The notes under the pieces are model-generated. The model saw nothing but the letters and a program-made list of their open reading frames with translations, ran no database searches and had not been told where the DNA came from. DNA of 64,000 nt from Acidobacteriota bacterium (GTDB lineage: Bacteria; Acidobacteriota; Terriglobia; Acidiferrales; UBA7541), in the NCBI GenBank assembly GCA_013289835.1, contig JABCZG010000012.1, positions 62,001 to 126,000 of the forward strand. The letters run 5' to 3'. This document shows, in pieces, positions 1 through 7,075 of the stretch (position 1 is its first letter; each line of letters starts with the position of its first letter). A program made the translations under genes and the position numbers.

Positions 1-622
1 GCGAATCGGCGTCGAAGGGCCGCTTGCCGGTGACCATTTCATAGAGGACTACGCCGAGAGAGAAAAGATCGGAGCGCGAGTCCTGCGGCTTGCCGAGAAT
101 TTGTTCCGGGCACCAATAAGCCGGCGTGCCTAGGAGCGGCGAGGCACCGGTGTCGTGGCTGGCCAGGCGGGCCATGCCGAAATCCATGAGCTTCACACGG
201 CCGTCATTGGTGATGAGCACGTTGGCCGGTTTGACGTCGCCGTGAATGACACCCTTGCGATGGGCTATGCCGAGCGCGCATGCGATTTCCGCGACCCAGG
301 CACAGGCCTTGGGAAACGGGAGGCTGCCCTTTTCCAGGATGCGGTCGAGGGGCTGGCCTTCGAGATATTCCATGACCAGGTAGGGCGTTTGCGTGGGTTC
401 ATCAATGCCCATATCGTGGAGCGTCATGATGGAAGGATGCGAAAGCTGGCCGACGACGCGCGCTTCCTGCAGGAAGCGCTGGCGGGCCTCGCCTTGGGCC
501 AATTCCTTTGCGAACAGCTTGATGGCCACCAGGCGGCCGATCATGGGATCGTGGGCGCGAGCGACACGTCCGGTGGCACCGGTTCCGATGATTTCGAGAA
601 TCTCGTAGCGACCGACTAGCAC
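1..622 (-). CDS. Serine/threonine protein kinase, N-terminal part (runs off left edge)
   Basis: This is a Hanks-type protein kinase of the bacterial Pkn family, which phosphorylates Ser/Thr on target proteins. Reading the minus strand, the glycine loop GTGATGRV lies about 10 residues from the start, followed by the lysine in VAIKLF, the catalytic loop HGDVKPAN, the DFG motif, and an APE-like segment GTPAYWCPEQ. The catalytic loop has HGD instead of HRD, so it is a non-RD kinase, a type usually not controlled by activation-loop phosphorylation. The GTG start at 622 is chosen because a purine-rich GAGGGAGAGG Shine-Dalgarno sits just upstream and the kinase fold begins immediately. The 3' end (C-lobe and any sensor domain) is outside the window, so domain architecture and membrane topology cannot be judged. 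Confidence 0.93.
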   Translation of the reverse strand, partial: MLVGRYEILEIIGTGATGRVARAHDPMIGRLVAIKLFAKELAQGEARQRFLQEARVVGQLSHPSIMTLHDMGIDEPTQTPYLVMEYLEGQPLDRILEKGSLPFPKACAWVAEIACALGIAHRKGVIHGDVKPANVLITNDGRVKLMDFGMARLASHDTGASPLLGTPAYWCPEQILGKPQDSRSDLFSLGVVLYEMVTGKRPFDADS

Positions 623-938
623 GTGAACCTCTCCCTCAGACCTACAAGTTGCTTGTCAATTGAATGATGATGGGGGAAGGGGGTGTTCTATTGAATGGTG
701 CAAGCGTTCTGTTGAGAAGGGTACGGAGGTACTAGGACAGAGGGGGTGGATTATAAGTTCTTAATTTTGCGGGGGTTAGACGCGCGAGGTGGCTTCGAGT
801 GACTTGCACTGTTTTGCGACAGGGTTGAGAGAACGGATTTCGATTTCCGTGTCGAGCCAGGCGCGCTCAGCGTCACGGGTATGGCGGGAAACCTTGAGAG
901 GGGAGCAGAAACAAGGGGTACTCTCCCCCGGTTTCTGT

Positions 939-1022
939 AAGTGTTGATTCTAAGGGAGTTAGGTCTTCCATAAGTCCATTAGAATGAACACTTGTGGGGC
1001 TTTTTGGAAGTGTTCATTCTAA
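939..1022. repeat. Perfect 15-bp inverted repeat plus a third imperfect copy
   Basis: The 650 bases between the kinase start and the phosphatase end hold no convincing gene. Within them, TTAGAATGAACACTT (979-993) is an exact reverse complement of AAGTGTTCATTCTAA (1008-1022), separated by 14 bases. A third copy in the second orientation, AAGTGTTGATTCTAA (939-953), differs at one position. The arrangement could be a strong hairpin, a multi-site operator or a transposon-end remnant; no transposase is visible. The rest of 623-1273 shows nothing I can name. Confidence 0.7.
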
Positions 1023-1273
1023 AGAGCTTGGGGGTTGACATAACTAAGTGGCTCGAGCCCTGCACGTGCAGATGGTGCATGGGCGCATTGACGGATTGTT
1101 TGGGTGCAGAGGCTGAAAACGAAAGCGGGGCAGCTAGGCCCCGGCCGGGTCGGGGTGAACTTGCCGCAATCCAAGTATGAGTGTACCTAAGATAAAGATA
1201 CAACAAATGGCATAGTCTGTCCAGAGGTAAAAACGGTGCGGTTGCCAGCGACGTGAGGGAGACAGAAATCAGT

Positions 1274-1888
1274 TTAAGGGCTGGGGGTACGGAGCGGGGC
1301 GAGGGCTGGGGCGGAGTTGAGGCGAGCGGGAAAATCGTGGACGAAGGAAATCATGGAGGGGTGCCAAACGCGGTTGAAGCCGAAGAGGTCCATCTCATGA
1401 AGGGCTTGCTCGGTGGGCCACTTTTCAAAAGCCATGCGATAGGTGGCTACGAAGACGCCGGTGCGGTCCTCGCCGAAATGACAATGGACGAAAATTTTCT
1501 GCGCGGGGTCCTCGCGAAAGAGCGAGAGGAATTGAAGCACCTGCTCGTTGGTAGGGGCGGACCAGCCGCCAACGGGGATGCTGACGAAACGCATGCCCAG
1601 GGACTCGACTTGCTGGCGTTCCCATTGCATTTTCGCGGGATCTTCGAGGCGAAGATCGACAACGGTGTTGATGCCGAGTTTCTTTAATTCGACCAGGCCT
1701 TGTGATTTCGGCTGAGCACCGCGATACAGATGATCGTTGATTTTTCCGCTGTTGGGAATCGCGGGGATGTGAAGCTTTTCTCCGTAGGCGGAGTGCATCT
1801 CGGAAGGAGGCGGAGTTCCTTGGGCGGAGAGAGAGCGAGGCGCGAGAAAGAAAGCAAGGAGCGAGAGAAGCAAGAAAAAACGTTTCAT
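1274..1888 (-). CDS. Secreted dual-specificity/tyrosine phosphatase-like protein
   Basis: The 204-residue protein begins with a clear signal peptide (MKRFFLLLSLLAFFLAP, cleavage near LSAQG), so it is exported. The mature part carries the cysteine-phosphatase signature HCHFGEDRTG (HCx5R), preceded by a typical NTVVDLRLE strand and followed by helices. This places it in the DSP/PTP superfamily (family knowledge), which hydrolyses phosphoester bonds on proteins, inositols or lipids. An in-frame extension up to 2203 exists but contains no start with a plausible ribosome site, and the signal peptide fixes the start at 1888. It stands alone and is divergent from nrdJ, with the region between them holding the nrdJ promoter. 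The substrate cannot be inferred; export suggests a periplasmic phosphatase rather than a partner of the neighbouring kinase. Confidence 0.85.
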   Translation of the reverse strand: MKRFFLLLSLLAFFLAPRSLSAQGTPPPSEMHSAYGEKLHIPAIPNSGKINDHLYRGAQPKSQGLVELKKLGINTVVDLRLEDPAKMQWERQQVESLGMRFVSIPVGGWSAPTNEQVLQFLSLFREDPAQKIFVHCHFGEDRTGVFVATYRMAFEKWPTEQALHEMDLFGFNRVWHPSMISFVHDFPARLNSAPALAPLRTPSP

Positions 1889-2024
1889 AGTGCAATTAGA
1901 TGCAAGAAGTGTAGCGTGAGAGGCAACGAAGCGAAAAGTGTTGAGAACGAAGCGGTTGAGAGGAAAGGGTACCACTACAAATAGACGCAGTACGAAAACG
2001 TCAACCACATTTTGCGTTTTTCTC

Positions 2025-2053
2025 TTGACAGAAAATTTTCTTCCGTTGATACT
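2025..2053 (+). promoter_or_regulatory. Sigma70-type promoter of the nrdJ leader
   Basis: A perfect -35 TTGACA (2025-2030) is followed after 17 bases by GATACT (2048-2053), four of six matches to TATAAT. Transcription would begin near 2060, about 390 bases before the nrdJ start codon, giving an unusually long leader. Confidence 0.6.
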
Positions 2054-2059
2054 GCGATT

Positions 2060-2300
2060 CCAGATTCGGGGGACGTGGAAGCGCCAAACGGACTGAGTCG
2101 GGGAAGCACGAAGGTCCGAATGAGTCCACGAAACCGGCCCTGGTTCTAAGCGAAAAATCGAGCGCGAAGTTTCTGCTCCGCGCCCGTACGTAAGGCGGAG
2201 CACCTGCTGTTAGGCTGAGTGCGAACCACCGGCCAACGGCATGGCATTGGCATTTCGCGCTGGCCGTAAAGCGCGATCGCAAGTCGATCGGCTTTTTTTT
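2060..2300 (+). ncRNA. Structured leader RNA or small RNA upstream of nrdJ
   Basis: Between the promoter and a terminator the sequence is rich in nested complementarities. CGTGGA (2074-2079) pairs with TCCACG (2125-2130), enclosing CGGAC (2089-2093) with GTCCG (2114-2118). AGCGCGAA (2161-2168) pairs with TTCGCGCT (2254-2261), enclosing TGCTCCGC (2174-2181) with GCGGAGCA (2195-2202). CGGCCA (2230-2235) could instead pair with TGGCCG (2261-2266), competing with the previous long stem. This is what a terminator-coupled riboswitch or a free small RNA would look like. I do not see the conserved boxes of the cobalamin riboswitch, so no ligand is proposed. Confidence 0.5.
2274..2300 (+). terminator. 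Rho-independent terminator inside the nrdJ leader
   Basis: CGATCG (2274-2279) and CGATCG (2285-2290) form a 6-bp stem over a 5-base loop, followed by GC and eight T residues (2293-2300). It lies about 150 bases before the nrdJ start, so it either ends a separate small RNA or attenuates nrdJ transcription. Confidence 0.65.
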
Positions 2301-2410
2301 CGCTGGCCGCTTTCACGAACCCAGCGAATCGGGAATTGGCGTGAGCTTCAGCCCAGACCCTGAAGCGAAGCGCGGCACCTCTGTGGGACGCAGAGGAGTA
2401 AAATAGAAGG

Positions 2411-2450
2411 GCTCCCCCGTGCCAGTGGGGACCCGAAAGCACGGAGGAGC
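2411..2450 (+). promoter_or_regulatory. Hairpin sequestering the nrdJ ribosome-binding site
   Basis: GCTCCCCCGTGC (2411-2422) is complementary to GCACGGAGGAGC (2439-2450) over 12 positions with a single C-A mismatch, leaving a 16-base loop. The 3' arm contains the nrdJ Shine-Dalgarno GGAGGAG and ends two bases before the ATG at 2453. The GGGG in the loop (2427-2430) can alternatively pair with the C-run of the 5' arm, so a translational on/off switch is conceivable. A smaller hairpin, CCTCTG/CAGAGG (2378-2396), precedes it. Confidence 0.6.
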
Positions 2451-2452
2451 GG

Positions 2453-5242
2453 ATGGCTACTGTGAAACATGCATTGAGCGGGAAATCCCTGGCGACGGAT
2501 GCGTCCCCGGAAATCGGGGCGAACGTTACAGGAAAAGGTCTGGCATTCGAGCGGTACTTTACCGACGGAAAGAAATCTCCCTTCGACACGGTGGAATGGG
2601 AGAAGCGCACCGCGCTGATCGGAAACGAGAAGGGCGTGACGATCTTCCGCCAGGAAGACGTGGAAGTGCCGAAGAGCTGGTCGCAGACGGCGACGAACAT
2701 CGTCACCAGCAAATATTTTCATGGGAAGCCGGGGAGCGCGCAGCGCGAAGGATCGGTGCGGCAACTGATTGGCCGCGTGGTGAACACCATCGTGCGTTGG
2801 GGCGAGGAGTGCAAGTATTTCGCGGATGCGGAATCGCGGGACGCGTTTCGCGACGAGCTGACGCACCTGCTGGTCGAGCAGAAGATGGCGTTCAATTCGC
2901 CGGTGTGGTTCAACGTGGGCGTGCAGCCGAAGCCGCAGTGCTCGGCCTGCTTCATCAATTCGGTTAGCGACAACATGGAATCGATCATGGGGCTGACGCG
3001 GACGGAAGGGATGCTGTTCAAGTGGGGCTCGGGGACGGGAACGAATTTTTCGACCTTGCGCGGGAGCCGCGAGACCCTGAGCGGCGGCGGGATTGCGTCG
3101 GGGCCGGTGAGCTTCATGAAGGGGTTTGATGCGTTCGCAGGCGTGATCAAGAGCGGCGGGAAGACGCGGCGCGCGGCCAAGATGGTGATCCTGAACATCG
3201 ATCACCCGGACATCGTGGAATTCATCGAATGCAAGATGAAGGAAGAGCGCAAGGCACACGTGCTGATCGAGCAGGGCTATGACAGCTCGATTGACGGCGA
3301 CGCGTACGCTTCGATCTTCTTCCAGAACGCGAATCATTCGGTGCGCGTGACGGACGACTTCATGCGCGCGGTGGTCGACGACAAAGATTGGTGGACGAAG
3401 AACGTTATTGACGGGCAGCCCAATGAAAAGCTGCGGGCGCGCGACCTGATGATGAAGATTTCGGATTCGACGTGGCACTGCGGCGATCCGGGGATGCAGT
3501 ACGACACGACCATCAACCGGTGGCACACGTCGAAGAACACGGCGCGAATCAATGCGTCGAATCCGTGCAGCGAATACATGTTCCTGGACGATACGGCGTG
3601 CAACCTGGCTTCGCTGAACCTGATGAAGTTCGTGAATGCCAGCGGGTCGTTTGATGTGCCGGCGTTCAAGCATGCGGTGGACGTAACGATTACGGCGCAG
3701 GAAATCCTGGTGGATAACGCGAGCTACCCGACGCCGAAGATTGCGGAGAATTCGCACAACTTCCGGCCGCTCGGACTTGGCTACGCAAACCTCGGCGCGC
3801 TGCTGATGTCTATGGCACTGCCGTACGACTCTGACGAAGGGCGAGACGTGGCGGGCGCGATTACGGCGCTGATGTGCGGCGAAGCTTATGCGCAGTCTTC
3901 GCGGATTGCGGAGCGCATGGGACCCTTCCCGGGCTACGAAGTGAACCGCGAGCCGATGCTGGACGTGATTCGAATGCACCGCGACGCGATGCGCGGGATC
4001 AAGCCGGAGCACGTGCAGAAGGAATTGTTCATGGGCGCGCAGGAATCGTGGGACACGGCGCTGAAGCACGGCGAACAGTTTGGGTTCAAGAATTCGCAGG
4101 TGACGGTGCTGGCGCCGACGGGCACCATCGGCTTCATGATGGATTGCGACACCACGGGGATCGAGCCGGACCTGGCGCTGGTGAAGTACAAAAAGCTGGT
4201 GGGCGGCGGGCTGATCAAGATTGTGAACAACACGGTGCCGCAGGCGTTGATGAAGCTGGGATACACGCCGGAACAGAGCAGCGAGATCGTTTCGTATATC
4301 GACAAGAACGGGAAGATCGAAGGCGCGCCGTACTTGAAGATGGAAGATTATCCAGTGTTTGATTGCTCGCTGGCACCGCAGGGCGGCGGGCGGTCGATCA
4401 CCTGGACCGGACACGTGAAGATGATGGCGGCGGCGCAGCCGTTCCTTTCGGGCGCGATTTCGAAGACCATCAACATGCCGGAGGAATCGACCGTCGAGGA
4501 TATTTCGAATGCGTACGTTGAATCGTGGAAGGTGGGGCTGAAGGCCGTGGCCATCTACCGCGACAATTCGAAGCGTTCGCAGCCGCTGAATGCGGGCGGA
4601 AGCAAGACGGAAGAGAAGAATACGGAAGCGGTTGCCGCAGCAGAACCCATGCAGCGCGAACTGTTTGCGCGGATGCAGCGGGAGAAGATGCCCGTGGAGC
4701 GCGCTTCGGTGACGCACAAGTTCAGCGTGGGAGGGCACGAAGGGTACATCACCGTCGGGATGTATGAGGACGGCCGGCCGGGCGAGGTCTTCATGAAGAT
4801 GTCCAAGGAAGGCTCGACGCTATCCGGCATGGTGGACGGTCTTGCGCTGACCATTTCGCTGGGCTTGCAGTATGGCGTGCCGCTGAAGGTATTCGTGGAC
4901 AAGCTGCTGAACACACGGTTCGAACCATCGGGTATCACCGCGAATCCGAATATACGTTTTGTTTCCTCGGTGCTGGATTACATCGCGCGGTGGATGGGCG
5001 GACGGTTTATCTCGAGAGACTATTTGAAACTCAACGGCGAACAGATCGCAGCACAGGTTAGCGCTCTGCAAAGTGTGGTGTCTCCTGCGTTAGGTAGCGG
5101 GGCGAATTGGACGCCCGAGCCGATGAAGCTGACGAACGCGCACGAAGGCGCGCCGACGTGCAGCGAGTGCGGCATGCTGATGGTGCCGAACGGCGCGTGC
5201 TACAAATGCGAGAACTGCGGCAGCACGAGCGGTTGCAGCTGA
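2453..5242 (+). CDS. nrdJ: Adenosylcobalamin-dependent (class II) ribonucleoside-diphosphate reductase
   Basis: This 929-residue enzyme reduces ribonucleotides to deoxyribonucleotides for DNA synthesis using adenosylcobalamin to generate the radical, so it works with or without oxygen. Visible hallmarks are FNSPVWFN (about 147-154), the redox-cysteine segment QCSACFINS (C163 region), the active-site N-x-C-x-E in NPCSEY (N370, C372, E374), and a C-terminal cysteine cluster CSECGMLM...CYKCENCG over the last 27 residues, typical of vitamin B12-dependent reductases with a zinc-ribbon-like tail. Length matches the family. The ATG at 2453 follows a strong GGAGGAG site that is buried in a 12-bp hairpin. 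No nrdA/nrdB genes are nearby. A long structured leader suggests control at transcription termination and translation. Confidence 0.97.
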   Translation: MATVKHALSGKSLATDASPEIGANVTGKGLAFERYFTDGKKSPFDTVEWEKRTALIGNEKGVTIFRQEDVEVPKSWSQTATNIVTSKYFHGKPGSAQREGSVRQLIGRVVNTIVRWGEECKYFADAESRDAFRDELTHLLVEQKMAFNSPVWFNVGVQPKPQCSACFINSVSDNMESIMGLTRTEGMLFKWGSGTGTNFSTLRGSRETLSGGGIASGPVSFMKGFDAFAGVIKSGGKTRRAAKMVILNIDHPDIVEFIECKMKEERKAHVLIEQGYDSSIDGDAYASIFFQNANHSVRVTDDFMRAVVDDKDWWTKNVIDGQPNEKLRARDLMMKISDSTWHCGDPGMQYDTTINRWHTSKNTARINASNPCSEYMFLDDTACNLASLNLMKFVNASGSFDVPAFKHAVDVTITAQEILVDNASYPTPKIAENSHNFRPLGLGYANLGALLMSMALPYDSDEGRDVAGAITALMCGEAYAQSSRIAERMGPFPGYEVNREPMLDVIRMHRDAMRGIKPEHVQKELFMGAQESWDTALKHGEQFGFKNSQVTVLAPTGTIGFMMDCDTTGIEPDLALVKYKKLVGGGLIKIVNNTVPQALMKLGYTPEQSSEIVSYIDKNGKIEGAPYLKMEDYPVFDCSLAPQGGGRSITWTGHVKMMAAAQPFLSGAISKTINMPEESTVEDISNAYVESWKVGLKAVAIYRDNSKRSQPLNAGGSKTEEKNTEAVAAAEPMQRELFARMQREKMPVERASVTHKFSVGGHEGYITVGMYEDGRPGEVFMKMSKEGSTLSGMVDGLALTISLGLQYGVPLKVFVDKLLNTRFEPSGITANPNIRFVSSVLDYIARWMGGRFISRDYLKLNGEQIAAQVSALQSVVSPALGSGANWTPEPMKLTNAHEGAPTCSECGMLMVPNGACYKCENCGSTSGCS

Positions 5243-5273
5243 TTCGCAAAGGAGAGATGAGAGCACACATACG

Positions 5274-5636
5274 ATGAGCGCACTCCCATCCGGCACAGGT
5301 GTGGCAGCACGGCTCGCTCCGGCGAAACCCAAGACTCGCGGCTTTTTGCATATTGTTCGGCATGGCGCCGGACCCAACGCGATTTATATCGTGACGTATC
5401 ACCGCTTGAATCAGGAAGGCTCCGCGGCTCAGCACCGCACGGAGGGGCATCCGAAACCGTTGCTGGCGGAAGGGGCGCAGGAGCTGATCGAATTGCTGGA
5501 ACGAATCGGCGTGGACTTTCATCTAAGTGAAGTGCGCGGGGCGCTGGAAGATATTCTTCGGCTCGGCTCAGCCAACATCCCCGATCTGTGGCTCAGCGAT
5601 GAGGAGATGCTCGAGAAAGGCCTCGTCGAGGGCTAG
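5274..5636 (+). CDS. Conserved hypothetical protein downstream of nrdJ
   Basis: The 120-residue protein is not one I can name. It is soluble, with no signal peptide or membrane segment. The C-terminal half is acidic and helical (LLAEGAQELIELLERIGVDFHLSEVRGALEDILRLGSANIPDLWLSDEEM), and the N-terminal third contains a short strand-rich stretch (FLHIVRHGAGPNAIYIVTYH). It begins 31 bases after nrdJ and is followed by a terminator, so it is probably co-transcribed with nrdJ. An AAAGGAGAG stretch lies 17 bases before the ATG. Its coding character looks genuine (G/C-rich third positions, acidic composition), but function is unknown. Confidence 0.7.
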   Translation: MSALPSGTGVAARLAPAKPKTRGFLHIVRHGAGPNAIYIVTYHRLNQEGSAAQHRTEGHPKPLLAEGAQELIELLERIGVDFHLSEVRGALEDILRLGSANIPDLWLSDEEMLEKGLVEG

Positions 5637-5649
5637 GGTCAAACTGAAA

Positions 5650-5694
5650 ACGAAACAACGGCCGGAGCAGAAATGCTTCGGCCGTTTCGTTTTT
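5650..5694 (+). terminator. Terminator of the nrdJ transcript
   Basis: ACGGCCG...CGGCCGT forms the core stem, extended by ACGAAA (5650-5655) pairing with TTTCGT, with an inner AGCA/TGCT, followed by TTTTT (5690-5694). It lies directly after the 120-residue gene. Confidence 0.75.
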
Positions 5695-5794
5695 GATGCC
5701 CGGGTTCAAACACACTCAAGAACGCGGATCTTCTGCAACTCAGGCACGGCCTATTCGTGTTGCGATGCAAGGTGGAAGCTCGTATAGTAGCCGC

Positions 5795-6025
5795 ATGAGC
5801 CCCCTCCGAGCACGCGTTGAGAACGGGCGCATCATACTCGACGAGCCGACCACCTTGCGGGACGGGACGGTTATCGACCTGGTTGCCGATGATGAAGGCG
5901 ACGACCTCACGAATGAGGAACGTCACGCCCTGCATGAAGCGCTATCGGCGTCCTGGGAGTCGGCAGAGGCTGGCCGGCTCCGCCCCGGGTCTGCCATCTT
6001 GGATGAGTTGCGCCGACGGCGGTGA
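5795..6025 (+). CDS. Antitoxin-like protein of a type II toxin-antitoxin pair
   Basis: The 76-residue protein opens with MSPLRARVENGRIILDEPTTLRDGTVIDLV, a swapped-hairpin-like N-terminus typical of small antitoxins of the AbrB/Phd-unlike PRLF style, followed by an acidic tail (DDEGDDLTNEERHALHEALSASWESAE). The call rests mainly on context: it overlaps the next gene, a RelE/ParE-like toxin, by four bases (GTGA), the usual arrangement for co-translated antitoxin-toxin pairs. The ATG at 5795 is preferred over an upstream in-frame start at 5693 because the antitoxin-like fold starts here and the upstream start falls inside the preceding terminator. Confidence 0.72.
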   Translation: MSPLRARVENGRIILDEPTTLRDGTVIDLVADDEGDDLTNEERHALHEALSASWESAEAGRLRPGSAILDELRRRR

Positions 6026-6330
6026 ACCTGCAGGTTCGCGTTACACCTGAGGCTGAAACGCAGATCCGCGAAATCGATGGCTGGTGGCGCGAAAATCGTT
6101 CAGCTGCGCCAGACTTGTTCCTGAGCGAACTTACCGAATCATTCGACATTATTGCCGGTGCACCCCAGATAGGGCGCTTGTACAGAAAATCGCCTCTCCG
6201 GAATGCGCGACGTTTGCTACTTAAACAGACGCGTTATCACGTCTACTACGTAACCATGCCTGGTGAGGTTAGGGTGCTCGCGGTGTGGCACGCCCAACGT
6301 GGAGTTGGACCACCTCTGCGGGCTCTGTGA
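6022..6330 (+). CDS. RelE/ParE-family toxin
   Basis: The 102-residue basic protein matches the RelE/ParE superfamily pattern: VRVTPEAETQIREIDGWW at the N-terminus, helix SELTESFDIIAGAPQIGRLY, and a C-terminal strand pair YHVYYVTMPGEVRVLAVWHAQRG. ParE-type members inhibit gyrase, and RelE-type members cleave mRNA on the ribosome; the sequence alone does not decide between them. The GTG start at 6022 overlaps the antitoxin stop. The antitoxin would bind the toxin and repress the shared promoter (family knowledge). Confidence 0.85.
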   Translation: MNLQVRVTPEAETQIREIDGWWRENRSAAPDLFLSELTESFDIIAGAPQIGRLYRKSPLRNARRLLLKQTRYHVYYVTMPGEVRVLAVWHAQRGVGPPLRAL

Positions 6331-6405
6331 ATCGAGGCCCTAAGAATTCCCGCCCACTATCGAGATGCTTGATCCCCTCGGTTTCCTGCTTTCTCGCGTT
6401 TTCGG

Positions 6406-6627
6406 TCAGCGCGGACGGGGACGAAGGGGCGGGCGGGCGGTAAGGGAGCGGGGGCGCATGCGGAAGCGCGGGCCGATGGGCGGGGGGACGTTGCGGAGGA
6501 AGTCGCCGCAGCAGGGGCAGTGGCCGTCGTTGAGAGTGGGCACGGTGATATCGGCGCGCATCCATTGGCCGCGGGCTTCGCAGAGCGGATTGATGCACTG
6601 CACGGTAAAACCGGGCATGTATTGCAT
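6406..6627 (-). CDS. Small zinc-ribbon-like protein
   Basis: The 73-residue protein carries two cysteine pairs, CINPLC near residue 10 and CPCC near residue 36, spaced like a zinc ribbon, followed by a basic Pro/Arg-rich tail. The ATG at 6627 is preceded by TGAGGGAGATCAA, a strong ribosome site, which supports it being real despite its size. A related gene occurs at 58648-58905, where WNCINPACNGE and CSCGS occupy the same positions, so this looks like a small lineage-specific family. Function is unknown; such proteins often bind nucleic acid or another protein. Confidence 0.65.
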   Translation of the reverse strand: MQYMPGFTVQCINPLCEARGQWMRADITVPTLNDGHCPCCGDFLRNVPPPIGPRFRMRPRSLTARPPLRPRPR

Positions 6628-7075
6628 TTGATCTCCCTCAGAGGCCGCAAAAGCTTGCATTTTTCCGGTGACCACGCAACGAGCGAGCGGCTCGCGGCCG
6701 CACCTGGAATAAATCCGAGCTCCCCTTGCCGGATAAACCCCTCGCACGATCCGATGAATGGGAATCCGTGGTCACAAAGACCGCGGGTACAGCGTTCGAC
6801 TGGGCCGCGCGGGAACAGTGCCAGCGATGGAGCGGATTGTGGCGCGAGAGGCCTGTGGTGTCAAGAGAAAAGAGTACAAGGGATTGTGGTATGGTTGCGG
6901 GAGCATTTCTAGTGACTGGTTGATTCGTGACTGGTGGCTGGCGAAGAGCCGCGAGAATCACGGAAATGGCCGGTTCGAGCGGATCAAGAAATAGTGAGGG
7001 GTCCGATTGCGTAGCAAGAAGTGATGGTGGCGCGGCGCGAGTTGTGCGTGGACGGGCCGCGAGACGGAGAGAGAG
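6628..7075. other. Intergenic region with degenerate TGACTGGT words
   Basis: No gene is supported in these 448 bases. Near 6910-6945 the words GTGACTGGTTGATTCGTGAC and TGGTGGCTGG recur with a period of roughly ten bases, resembling the stretch at 7933-7986 after the next gene. An RNA polymerase site for 7076 is not obvious. Confidence 0.4.

Noticed and set aside
979..1206. Overlapping open frames at 979-1206 and 992-1180
   Set aside because: Both include the inverted repeat, lack a ribosome site and have no recognisable domain.
2060..2452. Cobalamin riboswitch ahead of the B12-dependent nrdJ
   Set aside because: The conserved B12 box and the GCCACTG-type core are not found; the leader is reported as an unassigned structured RNA instead.
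2348..4738. Very long open frame on the minus strand opposite nrdJ (796 codons)
   Set aside because: It is rich in His/Arg/Leu, has no recognisable domain and is the shadow of the strongly supported nrdJ gene caused by high-GC codon usage.
5257..5277. Six-codon open frame (MRAHIR) with GGAGAG in front, overlapping the start at 5274
   Set aside because: The Shine-Dalgarno is too close to the ATG and the frame is too short to be distinguished from chance.
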